From positions 1 to 6,465 of the forward strand of contig JAEUVW010000143.1 in the NCBI GenBank assembly GCA_016786525.1: 6,465 bases of DNA, read 5' to 3'. The notes below the pieces were generated by a model that saw only the letters and a list, made by a program, of their open reading frames with translations, was not told the origin of the DNA and searched no databases. Below are positions 1 to 6,266 of this stretch, in pieces (the first letter of the stretch is position 1; the number at the start of each line of letters is the position of its first letter). The position numbers and the translations under genes are program-made. This stretch comes from Chitinophagaceae bacterium (lineage in GTDB: Bacteria > Bacteroidota > Bacteroidia > Chitinophagales > Chitinophagaceae).

Positions 1-1
1 A

Positions 2-2293
2 GGCCAGCTTCCTGATCCGCATTTGCACGCGCATTGTTACGTTTTTAATGCCACACTGGATAAAGAAGAACAGAAATTAAAAGCGGTTCAGATGCGCGAT
101 ATTGTACGCGATAGCCCTTACTATACCGCACGCTTCCAAAAGCGTTTATCAGACCGTTTAATGGATTTGGGCTATGGTATCCGGCAGACCAAAAAAGCTT
201 TCGAGATCGAAGGTGTACCGCAGCAGGCCATCGACCATTTTTCAAAACGCACGGACGAGATCGGCAGGGCGGCAAAAGCGCAGGGGATCACCGGCGCGGA
301 AGCCCTCGACCGCTTGGGCGCTAAGACTCGTTCCAAAAAGCAAAAAGGTTTGGGCATGCCCGAACTGAAAGCGGACTGGTGCAGGCAAATAAACGGGCTG
401 GGCATCAGCGATATTGAAAGCAGTAAATCGGTGCGCTTCGGCAAGGCAAAAGCCACGGAAAATACCACGCCGGAAAAAAGCGTGGACTTTTCCCTGAACC
501 ATAATTTTGAAAAGGCATCCGTGATACCGGAACGGCGCTTGCAGGCTACGGCTTATAAGCAAACCATCGGCAACCGCAGCTTGGGCATGGATCAGGTAGA
601 TGCGCACATAAAAAATGAACCGTCAATTATTTGGGGCGAAGAAAACGGGCAACAGGTTTGTACCACGCAAAAAGTATTGAGCGAAGAACAGCACATGGTA
701 AACCTCGCAAAACAGGGACGGGGCGCAATGCCGCCGATCTATAAGCTAGCGCCGGACATTAAGCTGCAAGGACAGCAGGGCAAAGCAATTGCCCACCTGC
801 TTACAAATAATAATTCCGTCAATATAATTAGAGGGGCGGCAGGTACAGGTAAGACAACCCTTATGGGTGAAGCGGTGGGCTGGATGCAGAAGGCTGGCAA
901 GGAAGTTACGGTAGTGGCTCCGGGTACGGATGCGGCACGCGGCGTATTGCGTGGCGATGGCTTTGAACAAGCCGATACGGTCGCCTCTTTGTTGTTGAAC
1001 AAAAATGCGCAGGACAAATTGCAGGACGGTGTTTTGTGGGTGGATGAAGCCGGGATGCTTGCCACAAAAGACATGACGGCATTATTAAAATTGTCGAAAG
1101 AAAAAAATGCGCGGCTCATATTAGCTGGCGATACACGCCAACATTCCAGCGTCGATAAGGGCGATGCTCTGAGAATATTGAATAAATTTGGTAAGATCAA
1201 AACGGCAGAGGTTTCAGAGATACACCGACAGAAAAATGCGGATTATAAAGATGCGGTACAAGCCCTTTCATCGGGCGACATCAAAAAGGGTTTTGAACGC
1301 CTCGATACGATGGGCGCGATCAAAACAGTTGATCCCAACAAACCGAATGCCGCATTGGTCGATGATTATATCGGCCTGCTCAAAGACAGCAAAAAAACAT
1401 TGGTGATCTCCCCTACCAATGCGCACCGTCAGGAACTGACGGGCGACATCAGGGACAGGATGCGCAAGGAAGGGATGCTGGGCAAAAAAGAAATACGGGC
1501 GGACAGGCTGCAACAGCAATATTATTCTTTGGCAGAAAAACAGCAATGGCAATCGTACCGACCGGGGCAGGTGATCCAGTTTAACCAGAATGCAAAGGGC
1601 TTCGGGCGTGGCAGCCGATGGGACGTAAAAGAGGTTTCCGAAAAAGGGGTGCTGATTGCGGATCAGGCCACAGGGAAAACAAATATGCTGCCCCAAGGCC
1701 ATGCCGACCGTTTCAATGTCATGGAACGCTCGGACATCAAGCTGGCTAAAGGCGATAAGGTCAGGGTGACGCACCCCAGCTATGACAAGGATAAAACACG
1801 CATGGAAACCGGGCAAATGCTCGATGTGGTTTCCGTGCACAAGGATGGGCGTATCGGGCTGCAAAACAAGGCCAGCAAAGTAAAGTACAATATCGACCAG
1901 CGTTTCGGCCATTTAGACCATGCACATTGCATGACCTCTTTTGCTTCACAGGGTAAAACAGTGGATCATGTGCTGGTCGCGCAACCGGAAGCCACATGGC
2001 CAGCCACTAACGCCAAACAGTTTTATGTTTCTGCATCTCGCGCAAGGGAAGGTATTTCTGTTTATACAGACGATAAAGGAAAGCTGCTTGACCATGCGCA
2101 GCGTGAAGGCAACCGCACTTCGGCCATAGAAATGACGGCCATGCAAAAGCACAGCGGCCATGCAGAGCATAAGCAAAGGGATGTATCCGCACCCAGCAAA
2201 AGCACACCTAGCACACCAACAAGAAGTACGCCCAGTTCCCCATCAAAAAGTACTGCTTCTTCGCCTGCACCTTCACGTTCAAGCCCGGATTAA
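2..2293 (+). CDS. MobF/TrwC-type conjugative relaxase-helicase, 5' end cut by window edge
   Basis: This enzyme nicks one strand at the origin of transfer and unwinds DNA for conjugation. The frame is open to the left edge, so the start lies outside; codons begin at base 2. The first residues read GQLPDPHLHAHCYVFN, the HxH part of the three-histidine metal site of the TrwC relaxase domain. By comparison with TrwC, about 150 residues including the catalytic tyrosines are missing. Counting from the codon at 23, a RecD-like helicase follows: Walker A GAAGTGKTT at 271-279, Walker B DEAGM at 341-345, GDTRQ at 369-373, an SFASQGKT motif at 639-646, and SASRAR at 670-675. Residues 722-756 form a Ser/Thr/Pro-rich tail with a few basic residues that is probably disordered. 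The next gene starts 11 bases after the stop, suggesting one operon. The family assignment is firm; the precise subfamily is not. Confidence 0.95.
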   Translation, partial: GQLPDPHLHAHCYVFNATLDKEEQKLKAVQMRDIVRDSPYYTARFQKRLSDRLMDLGYGIRQTKKAFEIEGVPQQAIDHFSKRTDEIGRAAKAQGITGAEALDRLGAKTRSKKQKGLGMPELKADWCRQINGLGISDIESSKSVRFGKAKATENTTPEKSVDFSLNHNFEKASVIPERRLQATAYKQTIGNRSLGMDQVDAHIKNEPSIIWGEENGQQVCTTQKVLSEEQHMVNLAKQGRGAMPPIYKLAPDIKLQGQQGKAIAHLLTNNNSVNIIRGAAGTGKTTLMGEAVGWMQKAGKEVTVVAPGTDAARGVLRGDGFEQADTVASLLLNKNAQDKLQDGVLWVDEAGMLATKDMTALLKLSKEKNARLILAGDTRQHSSVDKGDALRILNKFGKIKTAEVSEIHRQKNADYKDAVQALSSGDIKKGFERLDTMGAIKTVDPNKPNAALVDDYIGLLKDSKKTLVISPTNAHRQELTGDIRDRMRKEGMLGKKEIRADRLQQQYYSLAEKQQWQSYRPGQVIQFNQNAKGFGRGSRWDVKEVSEKGVLIADQATGKTNMLPQGHADRFNVMERSDIKLAKGDKVRVTHPSYDKDKTRMETGQMLDVVSVHKDGRIGLQNKASKVKYNIDQRFGHLDHAHCMTSFASQGKTVDHVLVAQPEATWPATNAKQFYVSASRAREGISVYTDDKGKLLDHAQREGNRTSAIEMTAMQKHSGHAEHKQRDVSAPSKSTPSTPTRSTPSSPSKSTASSPAPSRSSPD

Positions 2294-2304
2294 AACAAAT
2301 CAGT

Positions 2305-2685
2305 ATGACAGACCATAAAACACGGTTTCAGCAAATAAGGGAAAACAACCTGACCGAACGGGCAGGTGTCTATGATCCCGGCGCAGAGCACTACCCTACG
2401 CCCAGCCATACGCGCAATGTTTGTTTCGTATGGCCGGACGGTGCAAGGCTTTTTTTAAATTACAGCTATCTTATGGCCGGGCATTACCTCCCGGACGATA
2501 ACTGTATTTACCTGACCTTCACCACCCATAAGATTGGCATAAAAGGGTTACGGCTGGAAAGCCTGTATCTGGAACTTATGGATCAATCCCCGCGGATCAT
2601 TACCTGCACGGACGAACGTTATAAGGCTTTAGCGAATAAGGACGCGCCTGTTGTTTCTGATATGACCGTTACGGAACTGGAATAA
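2305..2685 (+). CDS. Conserved-looking small protein of unknown function, linked to relaxase
   Basis: This gene encodes 126 residues and I cannot assign a function. It starts 11 bases after the relaxase stop codon, with no clear Shine-Dalgarno sequence in the gap, so translation is probably coupled to the relaxase and the two likely share a transcript. The middle looks like a compact beta-rich domain: VWPDGARLFLNYSYLMAGHY at residues 41-60, then a stretch of alternating hydrophobic residues (IYLTFTTHKIGIKG), then a predicted helix around LESLYLELMDQSP. There is no signal peptide, membrane segment or cysteine cluster. Base composition resembles the relaxase rather than the AT-rich genes that follow. 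The position suggests an accessory role in transfer or plasmid maintenance, but this is inferred from location only. The reading frame itself is convincing. Confidence 0.8.
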   Translation: MTDHKTRFQQIRENNLTERAGVYDPGAEHYPTPSHTRNVCFVWPDGARLFLNYSYLMAGHYLPDDNCIYLTFTTHKIGIKGLRLESLYLELMDQSPRIITCTDERYKALANKDAPVVSDMTVTELE

Positions 2686-2770
2686 AAAGCGGATAAGCGA
2701 GGAAATAGTTTTCTTAATGAGGCTTATAAATAAAGGCTGCATTTGTGACCTTTTTCATACTTTTATATTA

Positions 2771-2971
2771 ATGGAAACTACAATCAATAGCATTCATTTG
2801 CAGATACTCAAAAACAAAGACCTGTATCAAGTATTCCCAAACAAAGGTGTATTTCCCGTGGATATGGAAAACCAAGGAGAAGGGTGGAAATTTATTTCCC
2901 CTAAAATCCCAAGTGCCCTATTGGAAATCCAATCTGAAATTTCGGACTTTATAGACGCAAACTTAAAGTAA
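2771..2971 (+). CDS. Small AT-rich gene of unknown function, first of a pair
   Basis: This predicts a 66-residue protein that I do not recognise. I chose the ATG at 2771. The frame is open from an ATG at 2717, but the added residues are Cys- and Phe-rich and unlike the rest. The protein looks soluble: a hydrophobic N-terminal stretch, a GVFPVDMENQGEGWKF segment with Gly and Trp, and a C-terminal amphipathic helix that is acidic (LLEIQSEISDFIDANL). No catalytic motif is visible. There is no good Shine-Dalgarno. TAGTTTTC at 2706-2713 and TACTTTTA at 2758-2765 each match the Bacteroidota -7 consensus TAnnTTTG except at the last base, but neither has a convincing -33 partner. The stop codon is one base from the next ATG, so the pair is almost surely co-translated. 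GC content falls well below the neighbouring genes. Confidence 0.6.
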   Translation: METTINSIHLQILKNKDLYQVFPNKGVFPVDMENQGEGWKFISPKIPSALLEIQSEISDFIDANLK

Positions 2972-2972
2972 A

Positions 2973-3236
2973 ATGGCAGCAGGGGGAGTATTTGTAAAAG
3001 TCAAAAAAGCTCAGGCTATACTTAATAAATGGCCTGATGCCGATCTTTATAATATTGAGGATATTTCATCTGAAATAATAGAGTTCCTAATTATCCAATA
3101 CGAATACGAACGTAATGAAGCAAAGGAATTAGTAGAATGGGGCTGGCAGGACGAAGAACAATCTGAATTCCTCGAACAAGTAAAATTAGAATATCTCGGG
3201 TCAGGACTTTTTAAAAAGGAATATTTATTGGATTAA
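2973..3236 (+). CDS. Small acidic protein of unknown function, second of a pair
   Basis: This predicts 87 residues, strongly acidic (about 18 Asp/Glu against 9 Lys/Arg), and I do not recognise it. The first third is mildly basic (VKVKKAQAILNKW); the rest is predicted to be largely helical and rich in Glu and aromatics, for example EWGWQDEEQSEF around residues 55-66. There is no signal peptide, membrane span or cysteine motif. The ATG follows the upstream stop after a single base, so translation is probably coupled. GC content is only about 25-35 percent on the lines I counted, against about 50 percent in the relaxase, which suggests separate acquisition. A terminator begins 29 bases after the stop. 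A small acidic partner in a coupled pair could be an antitoxin, an immunity protein or an anti-defence protein, but nothing in the sequence decides this. Confidence 0.65.
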   Translation: MAAGGVFVKVKKAQAILNKWPDADLYNIEDISSEIIEFLIIQYEYERNEAKELVEWGWQDEEQSEFLEQVKLEYLGSGLFKKEYLLD

Positions 3237-3265
3237 GTTACTTTTTTTTAAATGATACACTACCG

Positions 3266-3298
3266 AAAAAGCGCAAGGTTTCTACCCTTGCGCTTTTT
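3266..3298. terminator. Strong bidirectional intrinsic terminator between convergent genes
   Basis: A perfect 13-base-pair inverted repeat, AAAAAGCGCAAGG and CCTTGCGCTTTTT, encloses a seven-base loop. The arms end in a T-run on both strands, so it can stop transcription from the AT-rich pair on the left and from the DUF2958 gene on the right. On the minus strand the hairpin starts two bases after the DUF2958 stop codon. Confidence 0.92.
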
Positions 3299-3300
3299 GC

Positions 3301-3705
3301 TTATTCAGGTTTCGGGTTGATCTGGCGTTCTTCTTCCAATGCAGCTTTCGCCCGTTGCAACGCTACTGGGTCTTCGGTGATCTCTCGAAAGTTCCGGGCA
3401 GCTTCCGCATAAACGCTCATCGGATATTGCGGCTTAAAGGTGTCATCGCGTTTTACAGTCATATCGTTGATGCTGATTGCTGCCAATTCATCCAATGACA
3501 AATAGCCTAGCTCGGGGAAGCCCATCGCCAAATCACAAAGCCCAAAAGCGATGCCCGGTTCATCCGGTACAAGCTCGTTTAACAGCCACACGCAATGCGT
3601 CCCGGGGAAGAATAATTTCACGACCGGCGCATGATCCTGATCGCGGTTTTCTTCGGCTCCATTATGCAGCAGCTTTGCTTCTTGTTCTTCGGTTAAAAAT
3701 TCCAT
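3301..3705 (-). CDS. DUF2958 domain protein
   Basis: This encodes 134 residues that match the DUF2958 family, which is widespread on plasmids, phages and integrative elements and whose biochemical role is not established. The diagnostic stretch is at residues 28-74: VVKLFFPGTHCVWLLNEL, then DEPGIAFGLCDLAMGFPELG and YLSLDEL, followed by a basic-acidic segment and KPQYPMSVYAEAA. The C-terminal 25 residues are charged and probably helical. I chose the ATG at 3705 because it starts the family domain and has AGAAAGG eight bases upstream. The frame stays open to 3855, but that longer version would overlap ardC and adds an unrelated Arg-rich leader. It lies 68 bases downstream of ardC on the same strand, with a terminator-like hairpin between them. 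It probably belongs to the same accessory module, though it may be expressed at a different level. Confidence 0.88.
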   Translation of the reverse strand: MEFLTEEQEAKLLHNGAEENRDQDHAPVVKLFFPGTHCVWLLNELVPDEPGIAFGLCDLAMGFPELGYLSLDELAAISINDMTVKRDDTFKPQYPMSVYAEAARNFREITEDPVALQRAKAALEEERQINPKPE

Positions 3706-3740
3706 CGTGTTTGCCTTTCTTGTTGTTGGGGATAAAAAGC

Positions 3741-3762
3741 CCGTACCTTCTACAAGGTACGG
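3741..3762 (-). terminator. Intrinsic terminator after ardC
   Basis: CCGTACCTT and AAGGTACGG form a perfect nine-base-pair stem with a four-base loop. Read on the minus strand the stem is followed by GCTTTTT, a typical intrinsic terminator layout, and it begins 11 bases after the ardC stop. Only 35 bases remain between it and the next start codon, so DUF2958 would need read-through or a promoter overlapping the hairpin. Confidence 0.8.
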
Positions 3763-3773
3763 ACGGAATCGGT

Positions 3774-4706
3774 TTATGCTGGCTCGTATGTAGGCTGGAT
3801 ACCGTGCAGGTAATCCACGGCTTTCGAGGCGGCAGCAGCGGCTTTCAGGACGCAATGCTTATCGTTACGCAATACTTGCAACCAGTTGTCGATATAAGCG
3901 GCATGGTTGCCCTTATCTGCGGTGGGCAGGCCAAAGCCCGAACACAGGAATGCCGCGCCAAATTCGGCTGCAAGTTCTTCCTGTGCATAGTCCTTATCGC
4001 CAAAAGTTTTGCCTTTGGTGCGGTTCAGGCGTTTTTCTGCTCCGCTCCAATGGATCAGCTCATGCAATAAAGTCGCATAATAATTTTCGGTGGCGCTGCA
4101 TTGCGCTGTGGCCAAAAACCGATCCATATCCGGCATGTAAATAATATCGTCTTTACGGTGGTAACAGGCGCTTGACCCGATATGTGCAACGGCGACATGC
4201 GTGTTCTCTACAAAGGCCTCTACGATATCAATGGTTTCGACCAGCAAAGGGCGCGGCTCTCCCGGTTCTGATTCCGGCGCTTCATAGCTTTGCAACTGGC
4301 AACGGTTGAACACGACAGAAGATTTCAGGAACGGGATTTTAACCTGCTCCCCTTCCACTTCTTTTTCCATGACATCGTAATACACGATCATCGTGCCTTT
4401 TTCGCCTTTGCGGATCAGTTCCTTTTTTTCCTGCCATTGACGGAACGTTGCCCATTCCGCGCTTTGGTAAGATTGACCCATCGAGGCACACCACAACAAA
4501 ACAATATTGATGCCCCGGTATTGCTTCCCGGTGCTGTAATTCAGCGGCAAGCCCGGCAGTTGGTGTTCTTCACCCTGCCAGCCTCTTTGCCACGGCACTA
4601 CGCCCGTTTCCAGTTGGCGGATGATCGTATCGGTAACTTGCTGGTGTAAATCTGCTCTCTTTAAATCAGCATTGCCCGGGGCAGAAGAAGAAAATTTAGT
4701 GGTCAT
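3774..4706 (-). CDS. ardC: ArdC-type antirestriction protein (ssDNA-binding domain plus zincin-like metallopeptidase)
   Basis: ArdC-family proteins bind single-stranded DNA and protect incoming conjugative DNA from host restriction. This one has 310 residues, a usual length. Residues 18-140 match the N-terminal ArdC domain: DTIIRQLETGVVPWQRGW, then LPLNYSTGKQYRGINIVLLW, then EWATFRQWQEKK followed by RKGEKGTMIVYY and VVFN. Residues 205-300 match the polyvalent-protein metallopeptidase domain, with HELIH at 215-219 as zinc ligands and catalytic Glu, and EELAAEFGAAFL at 243-254 probably giving the third ligand. Both domains look intact. The ATG at 4706 has a GAAAGGA ribosome binding site 11 bases upstream. 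It is followed by its own terminator and then DUF2958. It is transcribed toward the relaxase block. Whether this copy is active as an antirestriction factor is not shown by sequence. Confidence 0.94.
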   Translation of the reverse strand: MTTKFSSSAPGNADLKRADLHQQVTDTIIRQLETGVVPWQRGWQGEEHQLPGLPLNYSTGKQYRGINIVLLWCASMGQSYQSAEWATFRQWQEKKELIRKGEKGTMIVYYDVMEKEVEGEQVKIPFLKSSVVFNRCQLQSYEAPESEPGEPRPLLVETIDIVEAFVENTHVAVAHIGSSACYHRKDDIIYMPDMDRFLATAQCSATENYYATLLHELIHWSGAEKRLNRTKGKTFGDKDYAQEELAAEFGAAFLCSGFGLPTADKGNHAAYIDNWLQVLRNDKHCVLKAAAAASKAVDYLHGIQPTYEPA

Positions 4707-4940
4707 TTTTTGAGTTCCTTTCGTGTGGGTGGATGGTTACAGGGCTGAACCAATAAAAGGCTTAGCGAAAGAGCCGGATCAAATTTTGCATCGCGAGGAA
4801 TCGCGCATTCTTTTGCGCGAGGGGAAAATTTTATTTGGAGAGGGAGTGGCTTTTATTAAGCCCGGCAAGTAACTATCTGCTCACACGATTGGAACGGATG
4901 GCCGCTTTCCTCTTTTCCGGACAAAACAAAAACAGAAAAT
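4707..4940. other. Intergenic region with nested inverted repeats, upstream of ardC
   Basis: I see no gene in these 234 bases, but they are rich in symmetry. A central hairpin pairs TCGCGCA (4801-4807) with TGCGCGA (4814-4820) around TTCTTT, with another TCGCG at 4791. Around it AAATTTT (4781-4787) can pair with AAAATTT (4825-4831). An outer pair is AATAAAAG (4752-4759) with CTTTTATT (4850-4857). A local hairpin GGCTT-TTATT-AAGCC lies at 4848-4862. This must contain the ardC promoter and leader. It could also be an origin of transfer, an origin of replication or a protein-binding site; sequence alone does not choose. Confidence 0.55.
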
Positions 4941-4962
4941 GAAGCCGGATAAATCCGGCTTC
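4941..4962 (-). terminator. Intrinsic terminator after the primase-like gene
   Basis: GAAGCCGGAT and ATCCGGCTTC form a perfect ten-base inverted repeat around two bases; in RNA this gives an eight-base-pair GC-rich stem with a six-base loop. On the minus strand it is followed by ATTTTCTGTTTTTGTTTTG. It lies ten bases after the stop codon of the primase-like gene. Confidence 0.85.
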
Positions 4963-4972
4963 CACATTGTCT

Positions 4973-5827
4973 TTATGATGAAGGCTGCTTGACAGCCTGA
5001 TGCGTCAGGTTTTCTTCCGTTGTACACAACCATTGGAATGCCTGCACAGCTTGTTGCCCTGTGCTACTGTTGTCGAACCATGTACGCAATACCGCATACC
5101 CGTAACCACGGATATAAGCGGCTGCATTATCCATGCAGCCCCATGTATTCAGGATGATGCAATCGCCATTAAACGGTTTGCCGGATCGTGCGCAGATCGC
5201 GTCCTGATAATTGAACACGTCCTTAAAAATATGCACGGTATCAGGCTTGGCTTTTTTGCCGCGCATAAACGTAATGGCGGCAGGCGACAGGCAGGCTTCC
5301 ACATGCGCGTTATAGAGTATAAAGCCGCCATCTTCATTTTTAAAACCCAAGGCAACAAATTCATTGCCTGTGGCTTTGTTCAGCACATAGATTTGCTTGA
5401 ACCTTTCTTTGGCTACAGGAAAGGCAATGCCCCGACTCATCGCATAACGAATCAGGCCAGCTTCCTGCAATTTTACTTTGCAGATACGTTTGTATAAATG
5501 ATCCGATGTTGTATCGGGTGGCAGGTCAAGGAAGCGCGATATCGGCGGATAGCCAATATTGAACTTTAGCCATTTCAGGATATTGACTTGTGCAGCATGT
5601 TCACCGCGCTGCTGCAATAAAGCCTGCACAAATTCGTATGTACCGCCCCCGGTTTGCGTATGGGTATCCTGCCATGTGTTGGCCGTTTCGTTTACCTCCA
5701 AAGTTGCGCTGCCGCTGAAAGGCGACACATACGGCAGTGTTCCTTTATCGTTTTGCCCGGCATCTTGTATTCCGGCCTTGTCTAAAATTTCGCGCAGGGG
5801 TATGGTTTGAGCATATTCAATGTTCAT
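4973..5827 (-). CDS. Primase-like protein: cysteine-free CHC2-like domain plus degenerate Toprim domain
   Basis: This 284-residue protein resembles the plasmid-borne Toprim proteins of Bacteroidota elements. Residues 8-70 align with a CHC2 primase zinc-finger fold (LREILDKAGI, then SPFSGSATLEV, then NTWQDTHTQTGGGTYEFVQAL), but all zinc-binding cysteines are absent, as in many of these relatives. Residues 145-265 follow the Toprim layout: YVLN, then FVALGFKNEDGGFILYN, then VHIFKDVFNYQDA, CIILNTWG, and LRTWFDNSSTGQQA. The usual acidic Glu (EG) is Lys202-Asp203, and the usual DxD reads Asp252-Asn-Ser254. Metal-dependent catalysis is therefore doubtful, and a DNA-binding or structural role is an alternative. 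The ATG at 5827 has AGGA six bases upstream. The gene has its own terminator. The fold assignment is fairly sure; activity is not. Confidence 0.82.
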   Translation of the reverse strand: MNIEYAQTIPLREILDKAGIQDAGQNDKGTLPYVSPFSGSATLEVNETANTWQDTHTQTGGGTYEFVQALLQQRGEHAAQVNILKWLKFNIGYPPISRFLDLPPDTTSDHLYKRICKVKLQEAGLIRYAMSRGIAFPVAKERFKQIYVLNKATGNEFVALGFKNEDGGFILYNAHVEACLSPAAITFMRGKKAKPDTVHIFKDVFNYQDAICARSGKPFNGDCIILNTWGCMDNAAAYIRGYGYAVLRTWFDNSSTGQQAVQAFQWLCTTEENLTHQAVKQPSS

Positions 5828-5865
5828 CGTTCGTCCTAAAATGTGATGGTGGGTTATTGGGTGCA

Positions 5866-5899
5866 GGGGGAAGGTCAGTTTGCCGCTTGGCCTTTCCCC
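5866..5899 (-). terminator. Hairpin after the 97-residue gene, weak terminator candidate
   Basis: GGGGAAGG (5867-5874) pairs with CCTTTCCCC (5891-5899) with one bulged base, and flanking bases can extend the stem with a mismatch. It begins five bases after the stop codon of the gene at 5905, matching the pattern of the other minus-strand genes. There is no T-run after it on either strand, so it may be an RNA 3' stabiliser or a leader structure of the primase-like gene instead. Confidence 0.35.
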
Positions 5900-5904
5900 G
5901 TTAC

Positions 5905-6198
5905 TTATGGGCGCTGCCGGGCATCAATAAAGCGGTTCGCGCTGGATAGCCGGTAACGGACGGCATTCCTGAACTTGATCGGTTGAAGGTCGTAGGTCTT
6001 ATTACAATCCCATGTCGCAAGCGTGCTTGGTGTAAAGCCTGTGTAAGCCCACATTTCGGCACGATCCAGCAAAGGGTCAAAACGGTAAATGCAGTTGGGG
6101 CAACCGCCTTGTGTTGCTGCAAGCAAAGGGGATTGCGCGGCATCGTTCAGCCGGGTCAGTAATTGAATAAGGGTTTCGTGTCTTTTATGATGGTTCAT
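5905..6198 (-). CDS. Hypothetical protein, 97 residues, with a CPNC motif
   Basis: I do not recognise this protein. It has 97 residues and a basic character. An N-terminal amphipathic helix (HETLIQLLTRLNDAAQ) is followed by a CPNC motif at 33-36, then IYRFDPLLDRAEMWAYTGFTP around 37-57, another Cys at 65, and a basic C-terminus rich in Arg. Two close cysteines plus Cys65 could bind metal, but a fourth clear ligand is missing. The start is set by the ribosome binding site: GGAAGGA lies nine bases upstream of the ATG at 6198. A longer version beginning with TTG at 6216 would place that site inside the gene. It sits 77 bases upstream of the primase-like gene on the same strand, with a hairpin between. 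A role in plasmid replication or transfer is only a guess from context. Confidence 0.7.
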   Translation of the reverse strand: MNHHKRHETLIQLLTRLNDAAQSPLLAATQGGCPNCIYRFDPLLDRAEMWAYTGFTPSTLATWDCNKTYDLQPIKFRNAVRYRLSSANRFIDARQRP

Positions 6199-6222
6199 TA
6201 AAATTTGTCCTTCCAAAATATT

Positions 6223-6246
6223 CTGAACAGGAACGTGCCTATTCAG
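6223..6246 (-). promoter_or_regulatory. Leader hairpin upstream of the 97-residue gene
   Basis: On the minus strand CTGAATAGG and CCTGTTCAG form a nine-base-pair stem with a six-base loop. The only non-Watson-Crick pair is G-U in minus-strand RNA but C-A in plus-strand RNA, so it favours an RNA of the minus strand. It ends about 24 bases before the start codon and just before the ribosome binding site, which fits a 5' untranslated leader element or an operator. Confidence 0.4.
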
Positions 6247-6266
6247 CGGACGGGATTTATATCCTA

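Noticed and set aside
1268..1912. A 214-residue open frame on the minus strand
   Set aside because: It lies wholly inside the relaxase-helicase gene, is rich in His, Cys and Phe in a way typical of an antisense frame, and has no recognisable motif.
2758..2765. TACTTTTA as a Bacteroidota -7 promoter element
   Set aside because: It is a near match, but TTTG at 2742 is too close to be its -33 partner, so it was not listed as a promoter.
2717..2770. An earlier ATG for the first gene of the AT-rich pair
   Set aside because: The extra 18 residues look like translated leader and overlap AT-rich promoter-like sequence; the choice is not certain.
3706..3855. A 50-residue N-terminal extension of DUF2958
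   Set aside because: It overlaps the ardC 3' end and terminator, is Arg-rich and unlike the family, and a ribosome binding site precedes the inner ATG at 3705.
3477..4070. A 197-residue open frame on the plus strand
   Set aside because: It runs antisense across DUF2958, the ardC terminator and the ardC metallopeptidase domain, all of which are well supported.
5000..5497. A 165-residue open frame on the plus strand
   Set aside because: It is antisense to the primase-like gene, whose family features and terminator support the minus strand.
6199..6216. A TTG start for the 97-residue gene
   Set aside because: The GGAAGGA ribosome binding site falls inside this extension and is well spaced from the ATG at 6198.
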